From assembly GCA_023432855.1 (NCBI GenBank), contig JAEZEZ010000090.1, positions 1 through 64,000 on the forward strand: a stretch of DNA of 64,000 nt, given 5' to 3'. This stretch comes from Pseudomonadota bacterium. Its GTDB lineage: Bacteria; Pseudomonadota; Alphaproteobacteria; Caulobacterales; Caulobacteraceae. The position numbers and the translations under genes were made by a program. The notes beneath the pieces were generated by a model that was not told the origin of the DNA, did not search any database, and was given only the letters and a program-made list of their open reading frames with translations. The first letter of the stretch is position 1, and each line of letters begins with the position of its first letter. This document shows positions 8,352-17,570 of this stretch, one piece after another.

Positions 8352-8546
8352 ATGTATCAGTTGGTCGTCCGCCGAACGGGCGAGCCCGGGCCCGTCGAGA
8401 CGGCGACGGCGGCCTCGGCCACCGAGGTGCTGTCCCTGATACCGAAACTGCTGGACCGCTACCCCGACTGCGAGCGCATCGAGATCATGGCCGGGGTCAC
8501 CCGGCTGTTCGCCGTCGACTGCGAAGGCGCCCGCATACCCGACTAG
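8352..8546 (+). CDS. Small conserved-type hypothetical protein
   Basis: This 64-residue soluble protein starts MYQLVVRRTGEPGPVETATA and contains LDRYPDCERIEIMAGVTRLF. It has an AGGAGC site 5-6 nt before the ATG and balanced codon use. Predicted alpha/beta with no signal or membrane segment. No function can be assigned. Confidence 0.7.
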   Translation: MYQLVVRRTGEPGPVETATAASATEVLSLIPKLLDRYPDCERIEIMAGVTRLFAVDCEGARIPD

Positions 8547-8637
8547 GCCTCAGGCCGAAGGCAGCGCGGGCGTGGCGCCCGGCGCGACGGCGTCGAAGAT
8601 GTTGCGAAGGATCGCAGGCGCCCGGCGTGGGCGAGGA

Positions 8638-8714
8638 TGGTACCGCCTCCCTGGCTCGAACAGGGGACCTCTAGATCCACAATCTAGCGCTCTAACCAAC
8701 TGAGCTAAGGCGGC
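8638..8714 (-). tRNA. tRNA-His (GTG)
   Basis: A complete cloverleaf: acceptor GCCGCCT/AGGCGGT, D arm GCTC/GAGC, anticodon stem CTAGA/TCTAG with loop TTGTGGA (anticodon GTG), T arm CCCTG/CAGGG, CCA encoded. G1 pairs with T72, the discriminator is A73 and the base before G1 is C. The usual G-1:C73 identity pair of tRNA-His is therefore missing, as known for a group of alphaproteobacteria. Confidence 0.97.
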
Positions 8715-9060
8715 GCATCGCTGCGCGAGGGGCGCTATGTAGCGGGGCCGCCCTCCCCGATCAAGCACGGCGCGCGGTCGCGGCAAAGGAACACGCGCCT
8801 TCCTTCTCCGCGGGGTCGGCGGGGCAAACGCCAACGCCGATCGAAAAGGGAGGCTCCGTCCCCTCTCCCGCCGGGAGAGGGCCGGCTCCACGCACCGGAG
8901 GCGCGTCAGCGCCGCAGGTCCGCGTGGAGGGTGAGGGGGCAGCGGGACGCCGGCTAGCGTGCATCCCCACATCCCCCGCGCAAGAACCTCCGGCGCGAAA
9001 GCGCCTCCGGTGCGCGGGCTCCGCCTTCGCCCCCGGGCGAAGGAGGTGCCCCCGCAAACG
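8715..9060. other. Gene-free stretch with hairpin-rich repeats
   Basis: No convincing gene. It holds CCTCTCCCGCCGGGAGAGG at about 8862, GC-rich inverted segments around 8890-9030 and CTTCGCCCCCGGGCGAAG near 9026. Similar paired CTCTCC/GGAGAG and CCTTTCCCC/GGGGAAGG hairpins occur between 27489 and 27684, which suggests a family of intergenic palindromes. Some hairpin may act as a terminator or processing site. Confidence 0.5.
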
Positions 9061-9093
9061 AAAACCGCCCCGGAGGTTTCCCCCCGGGGCGGT
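9061..9093 (-). terminator. Rho-independent terminator after tonB
   Basis: Read on the minus strand, ACCGCCCC (9093-9086) and GGGGCGGT (9071-9064) form an 8-bp stem followed by TTTT, about 25 bp past the tonB stop. Confidence 0.8.
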
Positions 9094-9118
9094 CTGTCGT
9101 TGTCGGTCCGCTTGCGGA

Positions 9119-9844
9119 CTAGCCGAGGCGCCAGGTCAGCGGCACCCGGACGCGGGCGCCTCCGACCGGAGAGCCGTCGACCGTCTTGGGCCGCATCCGG
9201 AACTTGCTCGCGGCCCGGATGGTGGCCTCGCCGAAGCCGGCGCCGGCGGGGCTTTCCGAGACCACCGAGCAGTCGGTGAGCGTGCCGTTGTCACGCACCG
9301 TACACTCGATGGTGGCCCGGCCGTCGATCTCCTGCTCGCGAGCGCGGGTCGGATAGTAGCGCTCGAGGTCGCCGCCGTCCGGAATCCGGGCCCACTGCGG
9401 GTTGGTGATCACCGAAGGCCGCGGCGGAGCCGGCGGGGCCGGCGGCGGCGGCGGTCCGGGGACCACGACGGGCGGACCCTCGTACTCGCGGCGGTCCTCC
9501 TTCTTCGTCGTCTCGATGACGAGCGGGGGCGGAGGACGCACGTCCGGCGGCGGCACGACCGATTCCCGAATCTGAAGCTTCGGGGGCGGGGGCGTGTCCG
9601 GCGGCGGGGGCGGCGGCGGCGGCGGAGGGGGCGGAGGCGGCGGCGGTTCGACCAGGTCGACCTTCACGGCCTCATCCGAGTAGACGATTTCCCTCAGCTT
9701 GAACTTGGTATTGTACAGGTACCAGCCCGCCAGCAGGTGCACCCCGACGGAGATGCCGATGCCGATCATCGCACCCGTCGAGAGGCCTTTCTTCCTCCGG
9801 CGGGGCGGGTCCATGATCGGATCGCGGTGGTGTTCTTCTGCCAT
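9119..9844 (-). CDS. tonB: TonB energy-transducing protein
   Basis: This is a 241-residue protein. A cytoplasmic N-terminus with an RRRKK cluster precedes a single membrane anchor (IGIGISVGVHLLAGWYLY, about 28-46). A periplasmic polyproline spacer follows, including 16 consecutive prolines from about 68, then further PPP segments to about 145. The C-terminal TonB domain contains YYPTRAREQEIDG, ECTVRDNGTLTDC and FRMRPKTVDG. It couples the proton-motive force gathered by ExbB-ExbD to outer-membrane receptors such as the one at 1058. Last gene of the exbB-exbD-tonB operon. Confidence 0.95.
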   Translation of the reverse strand: MAEEHHRDPIMDPPRRRKKGLSTGAMIGIGISVGVHLLAGWYLYNTKFKLREIVYSDEAVKVDLVEPPPPPPPPPPPPPPPPDTPPPPKLQIRESVVPPPDVRPPPPLVIETTKKEDRREYEGPPVVVPGPPPPPAPPAPPRPSVITNPQWARIPDGGDLERYYPTRAREQEIDGRATIECTVRDNGTLTDCSVVSESPAGAGFGEATIRAASKFRMRPKTVDGSPVGGARVRVPLTWRLG

Positions 9845-9858
9845 GCGCTATCCGACCC

Positions 9859-10299
9859 TTATTTAGGAGCGTTGTCTTCACCGACGAGGGCCACGCTGTA
9901 GAAGCCGTTATCCTGGAGGGTGTTCATAACCTCCATGAAACTTCCGTAGCGGGTCTCCCTGTCGGCGCGGATGAAGATGCGCTCGTCCTGCGGCGGGCGG
10001 CCGCCGAGCAACCTGTTGAGGTCGTCCGGCATCTCCCCGATCGAAGTCCGCCCGTCCCCGATGTAGATGTCGCCGTCCTTCTGGATGGAAACATAGATCG
10101 GTTTCGGAGGATTCTGCGCGGGCGGCGCGACGGCCGTCGGCAGGTTCACCGGCACCGACACGGAGGCCAGAGGCGCGGCCACCATGAAGATGATCAGAAG
10201 GACCAGCATGACGTCCACGAAGGGAGTCACGTTGATGTCACTGTTCTGCTCGATGGTGAACTTCGAGCCGCCGCCGGGCCCTGAGAGCTTCGCGGCCAT
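9859..10299 (-). CDS. exbD: Biopolymer transport protein ExbD
   Basis: This is a 146-residue protein. The membrane helix carries the conserved acidic residue (INVTPFVDVMLVLLIIFMV, Asp in FVDVML), which forms the proton pathway with ExbB. A periplasmic domain follows, with IYVSIQKDGDIYIGD, ERIFIRADRETRYG and VMNTLQDNGFY. It lies 5 bp after exbB and 14 bp before tonB. Confidence 0.96.
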   Translation of the reverse strand: MAAKLSGPGGGSKFTIEQNSDINVTPFVDVMLVLLIIFMVAAPLASVSVPVNLPTAVAPPAQNPPKPIYVSIQKDGDIYIGDGRTSIGEMPDDLNRLLGGRPPQDERIFIRADRETRYGSFMEVMNTLQDNGFYSVALVGEDNAPK

Positions 10300-10304
10300 C
10301 TAGC

Positions 10305-11204
10305 TTACGCTCCCTTGTCGAGCTGCCGCGAGATCGCGTTCAACAGTTCCGCCACAAAACCTTCCGAACGCGTGCCGTAGGCCGAGATGCGCGTCTGGAA
10401 GTAGTTGTAGAAGATAACGGCCGGGATAGCGGCGAACAGACCGATGCCGGTGGCGAGCAGCGCCTCGGCGATGCCGGGGGCGACGACGGCCAGGTTGGTG
10501 GTGTTGGTGTTCGCGATGCCGATGAACGAGTTCATGATCCCGTAGACGGTGCCGAACAGACCGATGAACGGAGCGTTCGAACCGACCGAGGCCAGGAACT
10601 GCTGGCCGCCCGACAGGCGCTTGGAGAGGTTGGCCTGCACGGCGGTGACGGCGGCGGCGGCGCGGTTGATCGTCGAGTCACGGTGTTCGCCGGCGACGTT
10701 CAGACCCGCCTGGCGGCTCATCTCGACTTCTTCCGAGGCCGCGGCGGTCATGTCCGCCAGCGGGTTGCCCTCGAACTCGTCAGAGGTGGCGATGCGGCGC
10801 ATGTCCGCGATCGAGCGGGCGCCGCGGAACGCTTCCAGGAAGCGGTCGGAGGCGCGGTTCAGGCTGCCGAACTCGAACAGCTTGATGATCAGCAGGGTCC
10901 ACGAGAAGACCGAGGCGAGCAGCAGGCCGATCATGACGACCTTAACGACCGGGTCGGCGTCCATGAACATCTGCGCGACGGTCAGCTTGCCGGCGTGCTT
11001 CATTTCGGTGGGCGCTTCCTCGGCGGGAGCGATTTCTTCGGCCGGAGCCGGAGCGGCGGCGTCGGCCGCGGCCGGATCGGCCGGGGCGGCGGCGGGAGCC
11101 GGATCAGCAGGCGGAGCCTCCTGCGCAAAGGCGGGCGCGGCCATCAGCAGCGCCGCGGCGCCCATCAGGGCGGCAAAGGGATGGATGTTTTTCTGTTCGA
11201 GCAT
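10305..11204 (-). CDS. exbB: MotA/TolQ/ExbB proton-channel protein
   Basis: This 299-residue protein has a cleavable signal peptide (about 1-27) and an Ala/Pro-rich periplasmic linker. TM1 contains VVMIGLLLASVFSWTLLIIK. The TM2-TM3 region contains LASVGSNAPFIGLFGTVYGI and IAEALLATGIGLFAAIPAVI, typical of ExbB. The long N-terminal extension is common in alphaproteobacterial ExbB. The start at 11204 is chosen because it begins the signal peptide. First gene of the exbB-exbD-tonB operon. Confidence 0.95.
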   Translation of the reverse strand: MLEQKNIHPFAALMGAAALLMAAPAFAQEAPPADPAPAAAPADPAAADAAAPAPAEEIAPAEEAPTEMKHAGKLTVAQMFMDADPVVKVVMIGLLLASVFSWTLLIIKLFEFGSLNRASDRFLEAFRGARSIADMRRIATSDEFEGNPLADMTAAASEEVEMSRQAGLNVAGEHRDSTINRAAAAVTAVQANLSKRLSGGQQFLASVGSNAPFIGLFGTVYGIMNSFIGIANTNTTNLAVVAPGIAEALLATGIGLFAAIPAVIFYNYFQTRISAYGTRSEGFVAELLNAISRQLDKGA

Positions 11205-11662
11205 CTTTCGCCAGTTCCTGGTTGGTCTGACACGTTGGACCAAGGGTCGTCGCGCGGAAGCGTCTCCACCCCAAACAACAACAATACGCCGGGACCTGAG
11301 CCGTTCCATTCGGCCACGTCCGCGACGCTCGAGAGTTGGACCGTCCGCCGTGTGGCTTCGGGTCCCGCACGACATCCCCTGAGGTTTGCCGCCAAGCTCC
11401 TTTGGACAACCCATAACAGAGCGTCAAGTGGCGCTGATCGCTTTTCCCCCACGGGGAGAAGAACGTTCGTGCGCAAAGCCAGCCTGGGCCCGGAATCGGG
11501 GCTGCAATACGGTTAACAGCGATAACGTCAGTGGTGCAAACAATCCGTGGTCGCCGCCCGAGCCGCCGCCGAATCCGCGCCGGCAAGGGACAACGTGGAC
11601 CGGCTGGGCCGGCCCTCAACCACAACCGCCGGGGATGCGCTGCGGTTCCCCGGTCCGCATGA
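11205..11662. other. Gene-free stretch upstream of exbB
   Basis: About 460 bp with no supported gene. It should contain the exbB promoter and the end of the glycan operon. A short CCCCCACGGGG hairpin lies near 11446. No convincing Fur-like box or EcfG match was found by eye. Confidence 0.4.
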
Positions 11663-13933
11663 TCAGGCCGCCCGGCTTCGGCTTCCGTCGTCGACCGCCG
11701 CCCGGGCCCTGACCTCCGAGCAGAATCGCTCGAGCGCATCCTCGAGCGGCGGCAGCATCAGGCCGCGGCGGCTGCCGAGCACGACCCGCGCCGGCCGCCG
11801 CGCCGCAAGCCCCAGCCGTCGCGCGGGCGCCGCGTGCAGCAGCCTGCCGTCGAGCCCCAGCCGGTCAGCCACCTCCTGCCCGAACCGGCTCCAGGTGAGG
11901 CCGCCGGGGTTGGCCAGGTGCCAGAGACCCGTCTCCCCATCGAGCAGGAGGTCCAGCGAAGCGTTGACCAGATCAGGGACGTAGGTCGGCGAGACCCACA
12001 GGTTGTACGCGGCCGTCATCTCACGCCCCCCCCTCAGGTTCTCCACCACGGCCGCCGCGAAATTATACGGGTCATGGGGCGAGAAGAACGCCGCAGTGCG
12101 TATCACGAGGTTGCGCGCGCCCAGCGCCAGCAGCCCCCTCTCCGCCTCGGCCTTCGAGCGCCCATAGACGTTCAGCGGGTTCGGTGCGTCGTCCTCGACG
12201 TAGGGGCTGCGCTTGCGGCCGTCGAAGACCAGGTCGCTGGAATAGCTGACCAGGGCGATGTCGCGCTCGCGGCAGGCCTCTCCCAGGGCGATGGCCCCGG
12301 CCGCATTGGCGCTCAGGCAGCCTTGCGGATCGGCTTCGGCGTCGTCCACCCGCACCCAGCCGGCGGCATTGATGACCGCCCACGGATCGTGCCGCTCCAG
12401 CGCCTCGCTGATCGATGCGGGATCGTCGAGCGCCAGTATCCGCCGATCGGTCAGCACGTGGGCGATCGCCCTGTGCGCGCAACCACGCGCAAGCGCCTGA
12501 CCCAGCGTGCCGGTAGCGCCGACGATCAGCACCGGGCGCGTCCTGCGCAGGTCGTGATCGGCCCCGGGATGCAGGGGCGTACGGCAGGCCGGAAGCGCCG
12601 ACGGGAAGGCCAGCCGCATATCCCGCCGCCACCACCCCTCGCTGACGATCGGCGGGGGGGCCGCCTCGCCGCCCTCGGCCGCGCTCCTGAGCCACGCCGC
12701 CGCAGCCGTCGGCCGCGGCTCTCCGCTGCGCACGTCGAAGATCCCCGTCTCGTACCTGCCGCGCGGCTGGGTCAGCAGACTGTCCCAGTCGTAAGCGCCG
12801 AGCAGCGACCAGGCGGTCAAGGCCCGGACGTCGACGCCGGCGGCGCGGGATTCGCGCACCGTGCGGAACCCTTCGGCCAGCCAGCGCACCTGTTCCTCGC
12901 GCGTACAGCCGAGGTGACACTCGGTGACGGCGATGGGCAGGCCGTACCGGTCCCACGCTTCCTTCAGGGCCAGGGACAGGCCGCGGGGCGAACCGCGAAG
13001 CACGCGGACCGCCTCGACGTCGGCATAGGCCAGCTCCCCGTTCCCGCCGTGACGCTCCGGCGGATAGCGGTCGAGACGATGATCCAGGAAACGGTCGCTG
13101 GTGATGTAGTGGTTCACCCCCACGATGTCGGGCGGACAGGGGTCAGCGGCGATCTGCTCCAGGCGCTCGCGCAGGCCGTACCTCGCGATCCGGGGCCACA
13201 GCGGATGGGCCTCCGTCAGGCGGCCGGTCAGCAGGTCCCAGGTCGCCCAGCGCCGAAGGTTCTCGAACCTGGCCTGCTCGGCCACCTGCGCCGTGGAGTA
13301 TATGCGGCCCAGATCCTCGGTCTGGACCAGCTTCGCATCCGGATTGATCTCGCGGATGGCGCGCATGGCCAGACGCACGGCGTCGATCTGGTTGAGCAGG
13401 GCCGTCCAGAAGGCGCCCTCCTCCCTGAGGTGGGGGTGCCACAGCCCGTAGAGCGCGCTGAACCGCGCCGTGGTGAGGGGCTCGTTCACCGGCGTCCAAG
13501 CGTCCACCCAGGGGTAGCGTCGCGCGACCGCCTCCGCGTGCCTGGCCAGCCCCGTGGCGAAACTCGCGTCGAGCAGGCTGGTGTAGCGCGGGCCGGACCC
13601 ATGGTGGACCAGACCAACGATGGGCCTCACGCCGAGCTCACGCAGCTTCTCGAGCCGCACGTCGGTCCAGCTCCAGTCCGCCGAATCGGGGCTCTCCGGA
13701 GACACGCGCTCCCACAGGACCGGATAGCGCAGGGTCTTGAGGCCCAGGCCGGCGAACAGGTCGAGGTCGCTCACCCGCTCCTGGTGACCGCTGAGGACCG
13801 TCTGGTCCATGTAGCGGTCCCCCACGCGGTTGACGGTGCACTCGTGACCGCCCCACAGTTCGACCTCGCCGGGGGACGTCAGGCCGGACCCTCCGGGCCC
13901 CCAGGATGCCGCGCCCGCCCCCCGGCCCGTCAT
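11663..13933 (-). CDS. Fusion: GH1-like glycosidase + RmlD-like sugar-nucleotide reductase
   Basis: This is a 756-residue two-domain protein. Residues about 22-410 resemble a clan GH-A family 1 enzyme, with acid/base Glu151 in TPVNEP and a likely nucleophile Glu338 in VTECHLG. Residues about 467-750 form an extended SDR of the dTDP-4-dehydrorhamnose reductase (RmlD) type, with GATGTLG at 472-478, YSSDLVFDG, and the Tyr590/Lys594 pair in YGRSK. The ATG overlaps the previous stop in ATGA, so it is translated with the glf fusion. It may act in glycan precursor conversion or remodelling. The substrate is unknown. Confidence 0.85.
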   Translation of the reverse strand: MTGRGAGAASWGPGGSGLTSPGEVELWGGHECTVNRVGDRYMDQTVLSGHQERVSDLDLFAGLGLKTLRYPVLWERVSPESPDSADWSWTDVRLEKLRELGVRPIVGLVHHGSGPRYTSLLDASFATGLARHAEAVARRYPWVDAWTPVNEPLTTARFSALYGLWHPHLREEGAFWTALLNQIDAVRLAMRAIREINPDAKLVQTEDLGRIYSTAQVAEQARFENLRRWATWDLLTGRLTEAHPLWPRIARYGLRERLEQIAADPCPPDIVGVNHYITSDRFLDHRLDRYPPERHGGNGELAYADVEAVRVLRGSPRGLSLALKEAWDRYGLPIAVTECHLGCTREEQVRWLAEGFRTVRESRAAGVDVRALTAWSLLGAYDWDSLLTQPRGRYETGIFDVRSGEPRPTAAAAWLRSAAEGGEAAPPPIVSEGWWRRDMRLAFPSALPACRTPLHPGADHDLRRTRPVLIVGATGTLGQALARGCAHRAIAHVLTDRRILALDDPASISEALERHDPWAVINAAGWVRVDDAEADPQGCLSANAAGAIALGEACRERDIALVSYSSDLVFDGRKRSPYVEDDAPNPLNVYGRSKAEAERGLLALGARNLVIRTAAFFSPHDPYNFAAAVVENLRGGREMTAAYNLWVSPTYVPDLVNASLDLLLDGETGLWHLANPGGLTWSRFGQEVADRLGLDGRLLHAAPARRLGLAARRPARVVLGSRRGLMLPPLEDALERFCSEVRARAAVDDGSRSRAA

Positions 13934-16305
13934 GCCTGGATCTTGGCGGCGCCGTCTCGCGTCGCCTCCTCGCCGGCTCCGGCGCCCTTGAGTCCGGAGA
14001 TGCGCCTCCAGGTGGCCAGGGCCTGCCCGACACACTGGTCCATGTTGTAGTACTGGTAGGTGCCCAGCCGTCCGACGAAGACGACGTTCGGCTCCTGCTC
14101 CGCCAGCGCCTGGTAGCGCTTGTAGAGCGCGCGGTTCTCGGCGCGCGGAACCGGATAATAGGGATCGCCCTCGGCCCGCGGATACTCGTAGGTGATGGCG
14201 GTCCGGGCATGCTGCTGCCCGGTAAGGTGCTTGTACTCGGTGATACGCGTGTAGGGCGTCTGCTCGTCCGGGTAGTTCACCGTGCCGACCTTCTGCAGCC
14301 ACTCCTGGTCCAGGGTTTCATGGCGGAACTCGAGGCTGCGGTACGGCAGCTTGCCGAGGCGGTAGTCGAAGTACTCGTCGATGGGGCCGGAGTAGATCAG
14401 GCGATCATAAGCGGCGTCACGGCGGACGTCTTCGAACTCGACCCCTGTCTCCACCGTGATGTTCGGATGGTCGAGCATGTTCTCGAACATCCGCGTGTAC
14501 CCGTTGACCGGCATGGCCTGCCGGCTGTCGGTGAAATAGCGGTCGTCGGTGTTGGTGCGGGTGGGAATTCGCGCCGTCACGGACTTGTCGAGTTCGGAAG
14601 GGTCGAGGCCCCACTGCTTGCGGGTGTAGCCGCGGAAGAACTTCTCGTAGAGGTCGCGGCCAACGGCGTTGACCACTACGTCCTCGGAGGTCGCGATACG
14701 CTCAACGGGTTCGGCGCGGCCCTTGAGGAAGGCTTCCGCCTCGGCGTCGCTGGTCAGGCTCAGTCCGTACAGGGCGTTCAGCGTCGTACGGTTGATCGGG
14801 ATCGGCACCTGTTTGCCGTCGACCACCGCCAGCACCCGGTGCTCGTAGGGCCGCCAACGGGTGAACCGCGACAGGTAGGTGAAGATCTCGTCCGAGTTGG
14901 TATGGAAGATGTGCGGTCCGTACCGGTGGATCAGCAGGCCGTCTTCGTTGAGGTGGTCGTAGGCGTTGCCCCCGATGTGGGGACGGCGATCGATCACCAG
15001 GACCTTGCGGTTTGAGCCGGCCGCAAGCCGTTCGGCCAGCACGGCCCCCGAGAATCCGGCTCCCACGATGAGGTCGTCGTAAGCCCTGCGCCGGTCCGAG
15101 GGCCGGATCGCGGACGGTGACCGGACCTCGTTCAGGCGAGCCTCCGCGGCTTCCCTGACCAGCTTGCTCATGCGTCGGAAGGTGCTCTCCCAGGACGACT
15201 GGGCCAGCGCCACGTCGGCTTCCTCGAGCCACCCGTTCGGCTTGGCGGCCAGATCGAGCGCAACCTCGCATTCGGCGATGAAGGTCTCCGCGTCGGCGGC
15301 GATGCGGACGCACTGCATCTCGCCGTAGTGCCGGATCACGTCGGTGATCGGGGTCGAGACCACGGGCCGCCCCCCGGCGATGTACTCGGGGGTCTTGGTC
15401 GGACTGATGAACCGCGTGGCCTCATTGATGGCGAAGGGCATCAGCGCCACGTCCCAACCGGCCAGGTAACGCGGAAGCTCGTCGTAGGACTTGCCGCCCA
15501 GGTAGTGGAGGTTGGGCCGGCGGGGCAGCTCGTCCTCGCTGATCTTCACGACCGGGCCCACCATGACCAGCGACCAGTCGGGTCGGGCGTCGGCCACCTC
15601 GGCGAGCAATTCGAGGTCCATGCGCTCGTCGATCACGCCATAGAACCCGAGGCGGGGATGCGGCAGGTCGGCCTGGTCCTGCACATCCGGCTGTTCGGAC
15701 CTGGCCTGGGCGAAGTGGGCCCAGTCGACGCTGGACGGGAACGGGTGGATGTTCCGGTGAAGGCCGCGCTTGGCCTCGTAGAGGCTGTATCCGCCGGTGA
15801 AGACCACGTCGGCTCGCGAGATCAGCTCGGCTTCGAGTTCGCGAAGTTCCGGAGGTGCGAACTTGAAGTTCGAGAGCTCGTCCATGCAGTCATAGACGAT
15901 GGCCGCCGCCGTGAGCTCGCGCGAAAACGCCAGCATTATGGGGCTGTAGTACCAGAGGACGGGACGCGAGATCGCCTCCAGCGCCAGGAGTTCATCCAGA
16001 AGCCGCCGCAGTTCGTCCTGGCGCTCGCCCTGGCTCAGCTCGTCGGGAAGCAGGGGGGTGGCGACGATCACTCCGCTCTGCTCGCAGATGCGGACCTGCA
16101 GGGTCGCCGAACCCTCCGGCGCCGGCATCGGCTCCTCCCAGAAGACCACCTGCCGGTCACGGGCGAAGCGGGTCATCAGGTGTTGCGGCCGCTGGAAGAC
16201 GAAAGCCCAGCGGAGGTGCGAGAAACAGATCAGCGGCGGCTGCCGCTCGCCGCCCCTGGGCGCCGGCGCGAAAGATTTCGGGGTCAGTGGCGTTACCTTG
16301 GACAC
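13930..16305 (-). CDS. glf: Fusion: glycosyltransferase + UDP-galactopyranose mutase
   Basis: This is a 791-residue protein starting at GTG 16305 with an AGGA site. Residues about 25-390 are a GT-B glycosyltransferase (VFQRPQHLMTRFARD near the start, ATRFISPTKTPEYIAGGRP as donor-site loop). Residues about 409-775 are UDP-galactopyranose mutase: FAD motif VGAGFSGAVLAERL, HIGGNAYD, IHRYGPHIFHT, EYFDYRLGKLPYRSLEFR. The mutase makes UDP-galactofuranose, and the attached transferase may use it or a related donor. It follows galE, whose product feeds it. Cytoplasmic. Confidence 0.92.
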   Translation of the reverse strand: MSKVTPLTPKSFAPAPRGGERQPPLICFSHLRWAFVFQRPQHLMTRFARDRQVVFWEEPMPAPEGSATLQVRICEQSGVIVATPLLPDELSQGERQDELRRLLDELLALEAISRPVLWYYSPIMLAFSRELTAAAIVYDCMDELSNFKFAPPELRELEAELISRADVVFTGGYSLYEAKRGLHRNIHPFPSSVDWAHFAQARSEQPDVQDQADLPHPRLGFYGVIDERMDLELLAEVADARPDWSLVMVGPVVKISEDELPRRPNLHYLGGKSYDELPRYLAGWDVALMPFAINEATRFISPTKTPEYIAGGRPVVSTPITDVIRHYGEMQCVRIAADAETFIAECEVALDLAAKPNGWLEEADVALAQSSWESTFRRMSKLVREAAEARLNEVRSPSAIRPSDRRRAYDDLIVGAGFSGAVLAERLAAGSNRKVLVIDRRPHIGGNAYDHLNEDGLLIHRYGPHIFHTNSDEIFTYLSRFTRWRPYEHRVLAVVDGKQVPIPINRTTLNALYGLSLTSDAEAEAFLKGRAEPVERIATSEDVVVNAVGRDLYEKFFRGYTRKQWGLDPSELDKSVTARIPTRTNTDDRYFTDSRQAMPVNGYTRMFENMLDHPNITVETGVEFEDVRRDAAYDRLIYSGPIDEYFDYRLGKLPYRSLEFRHETLDQEWLQKVGTVNYPDEQTPYTRITEYKHLTGQQHARTAITYEYPRAEGDPYYPVPRAENRALYKRYQALAEQEPNVVFVGRLGTYQYYNMDQCVGQALATWRRISGLKGAGAGEEATRDGAAKIQA

Positions 16306-16355
16306 GGCGCATTCCTGAAGTGCTTGTTGTGGTTCTGTATCGTTCGCCCGGGGAT

Positions 16356-17423
16356 TCAGCCCGTCGCAGCGCGGCGCGGTTCTTCGGCCGGCCTTTCGCC
16401 GTATCGCTGGGCGGAGTGCCAGGCCGCCGCGGTGGCGACGATGGTCACCAGATTGGACATCCGCGGTCGCCAGTTCAGCAGGCTCCCGGCGCGTGACGGG
16501 TCAGCCACCAGGCATGCGGGGTCGCCCGCCCGGCGCGGCGCGAGCGAGCGCGGCACGGGACGGTCGAGCGCAGCCTCGACCTGTTCGATGACCTCGAACA
16601 CCGAACATCCCTTGCCGGTGCCCACGTTCACCGCCTGGTACTCCCCGGGCGCGATTGGGGGGGTCAGGCCGGCGACATGAGCGTCCGCAAGGTCGCAGAC
16701 GTGGATGTAGTCGCGCACGCCCGAGCCGTCGGGCGTATCGAAGTCGTCGCCGAAAACCTTCAATGGCTGGCCTTGGCCCAGGGCGGCCCGGATCGCCAGC
16801 GGAATGAGGTGGGTTTCCGGATCGTGAGCCTCACCGATGAGGCCCGACGGATCGGCGCCGGCGGCGTTGAAATAGCGCAGCGCAAGACCCGTCATGCCGA
16901 ACGCCCGGCAGTACGCGGCGATCATCCGCTCGGCCGCGAGCTTGGTGTCGCCATAGGGACTGGTGGGATTTTTCGGCAGGTCTTCCGAAAGCAGCGAACC
17001 GGACGCGGCGCTGTCGCCATAAACAGCGGCGGTGGAGGAGAAGATGAGGCGCGGCACGGCGGCCTCGCGCATGGCCTCCAGCAAGTTCGCGACGCCCGCG
17101 ACGTTCTGGCGCCAGAACAGGTCCGGCCGCTCCACCGAGCGGCCGACCTCGATCAGGCTGGCGAAATGGATGACGGCCTGCACCTTGTGCCGCCGCATCG
17201 TCTCGACCAGCAGAGCCCGGTCGCCGACGTCGCCCTGGACAAAATCTCCCCACAGGACGGCTTCACGGAAGCCGGTGCTCAGGTTGTCGTAGACCACCGG
17301 GCGCCAACCGCTGGCGGCCAGCGCCTTGGAGGTGTGGGACCCGATGTAACCGGCCCCGCCGATCACCAGCACCGCCCCCTTCTCGCCGGGGGAGCGCACC
17401 GGCGTCAGAACCGGCCGGCTCAT
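16356..17423 (-). CDS. galE: UDP-glucose 4-epimerase
   Basis: This is a 355-residue extended SDR. It has an NAD motif (GGAGYIGSH at about 22-30), FSSTAAVYGD, the catalytic Tyr/Lys in YGDTKLAAERM, LRYFNAAGADP and GSGVRDYIHVCDLADAH. It interconverts UDP-glucose and UDP-galactose and supplies the downstream mutase with UDP-galactopyranose. First gene of a three-gene glycan operon with an EcfG-type promoter about 150 bp upstream. Confidence 0.95.
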   Translation of the reverse strand: MSRPVLTPVRSPGEKGAVLVIGGAGYIGSHTSKALAASGWRPVVYDNLSTGFREAVLWGDFVQGDVGDRALLVETMRRHKVQAVIHFASLIEVGRSVERPDLFWRQNVAGVANLLEAMREAAVPRLIFSSTAAVYGDSAASGSLLSEDLPKNPTSPYGDTKLAAERMIAAYCRAFGMTGLALRYFNAAGADPSGLIGEAHDPETHLIPLAIRAALGQGQPLKVFGDDFDTPDGSGVRDYIHVCDLADAHVAGLTPPIAPGEYQAVNVGTGKGCSVFEVIEQVEAALDRPVPRSLAPRRAGDPACLVADPSRAGSLLNWRPRMSNLVTIVATAAAWHSAQRYGERPAEEPRRAATG

Positions 17424-17570
17424 GCCTGGCCTCCCGAGCGGGCGGCCAACGAGGGGCCGAGCATCGGAGCCCTGCGGCCGGCCGTCAGGCGAACACCGCG
17501 AACGGCTGGGATCGAACCCATTGGGGAAACCCTCTTTCTGGATGCAGCCGCACTACGGCCGCACCCCCAC

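Noticed and set aside
8761..9057. 98-residue frame in the intergenic region before tonB
   Set aside because: Low-complexity Arg/Ala/Pro translation, no ribosome site, and it lies across palindromic repeats.
9600..9650. GGC/GGCGG runs as a simple-sequence repeat
   Set aside because: They encode the polyproline spacer of TonB and are explained by the protein.
11205..11662. Fur box or TonB-related operator upstream of exbB
   Set aside because: No convincing GATAAT-type repeat or other known operator could be read.
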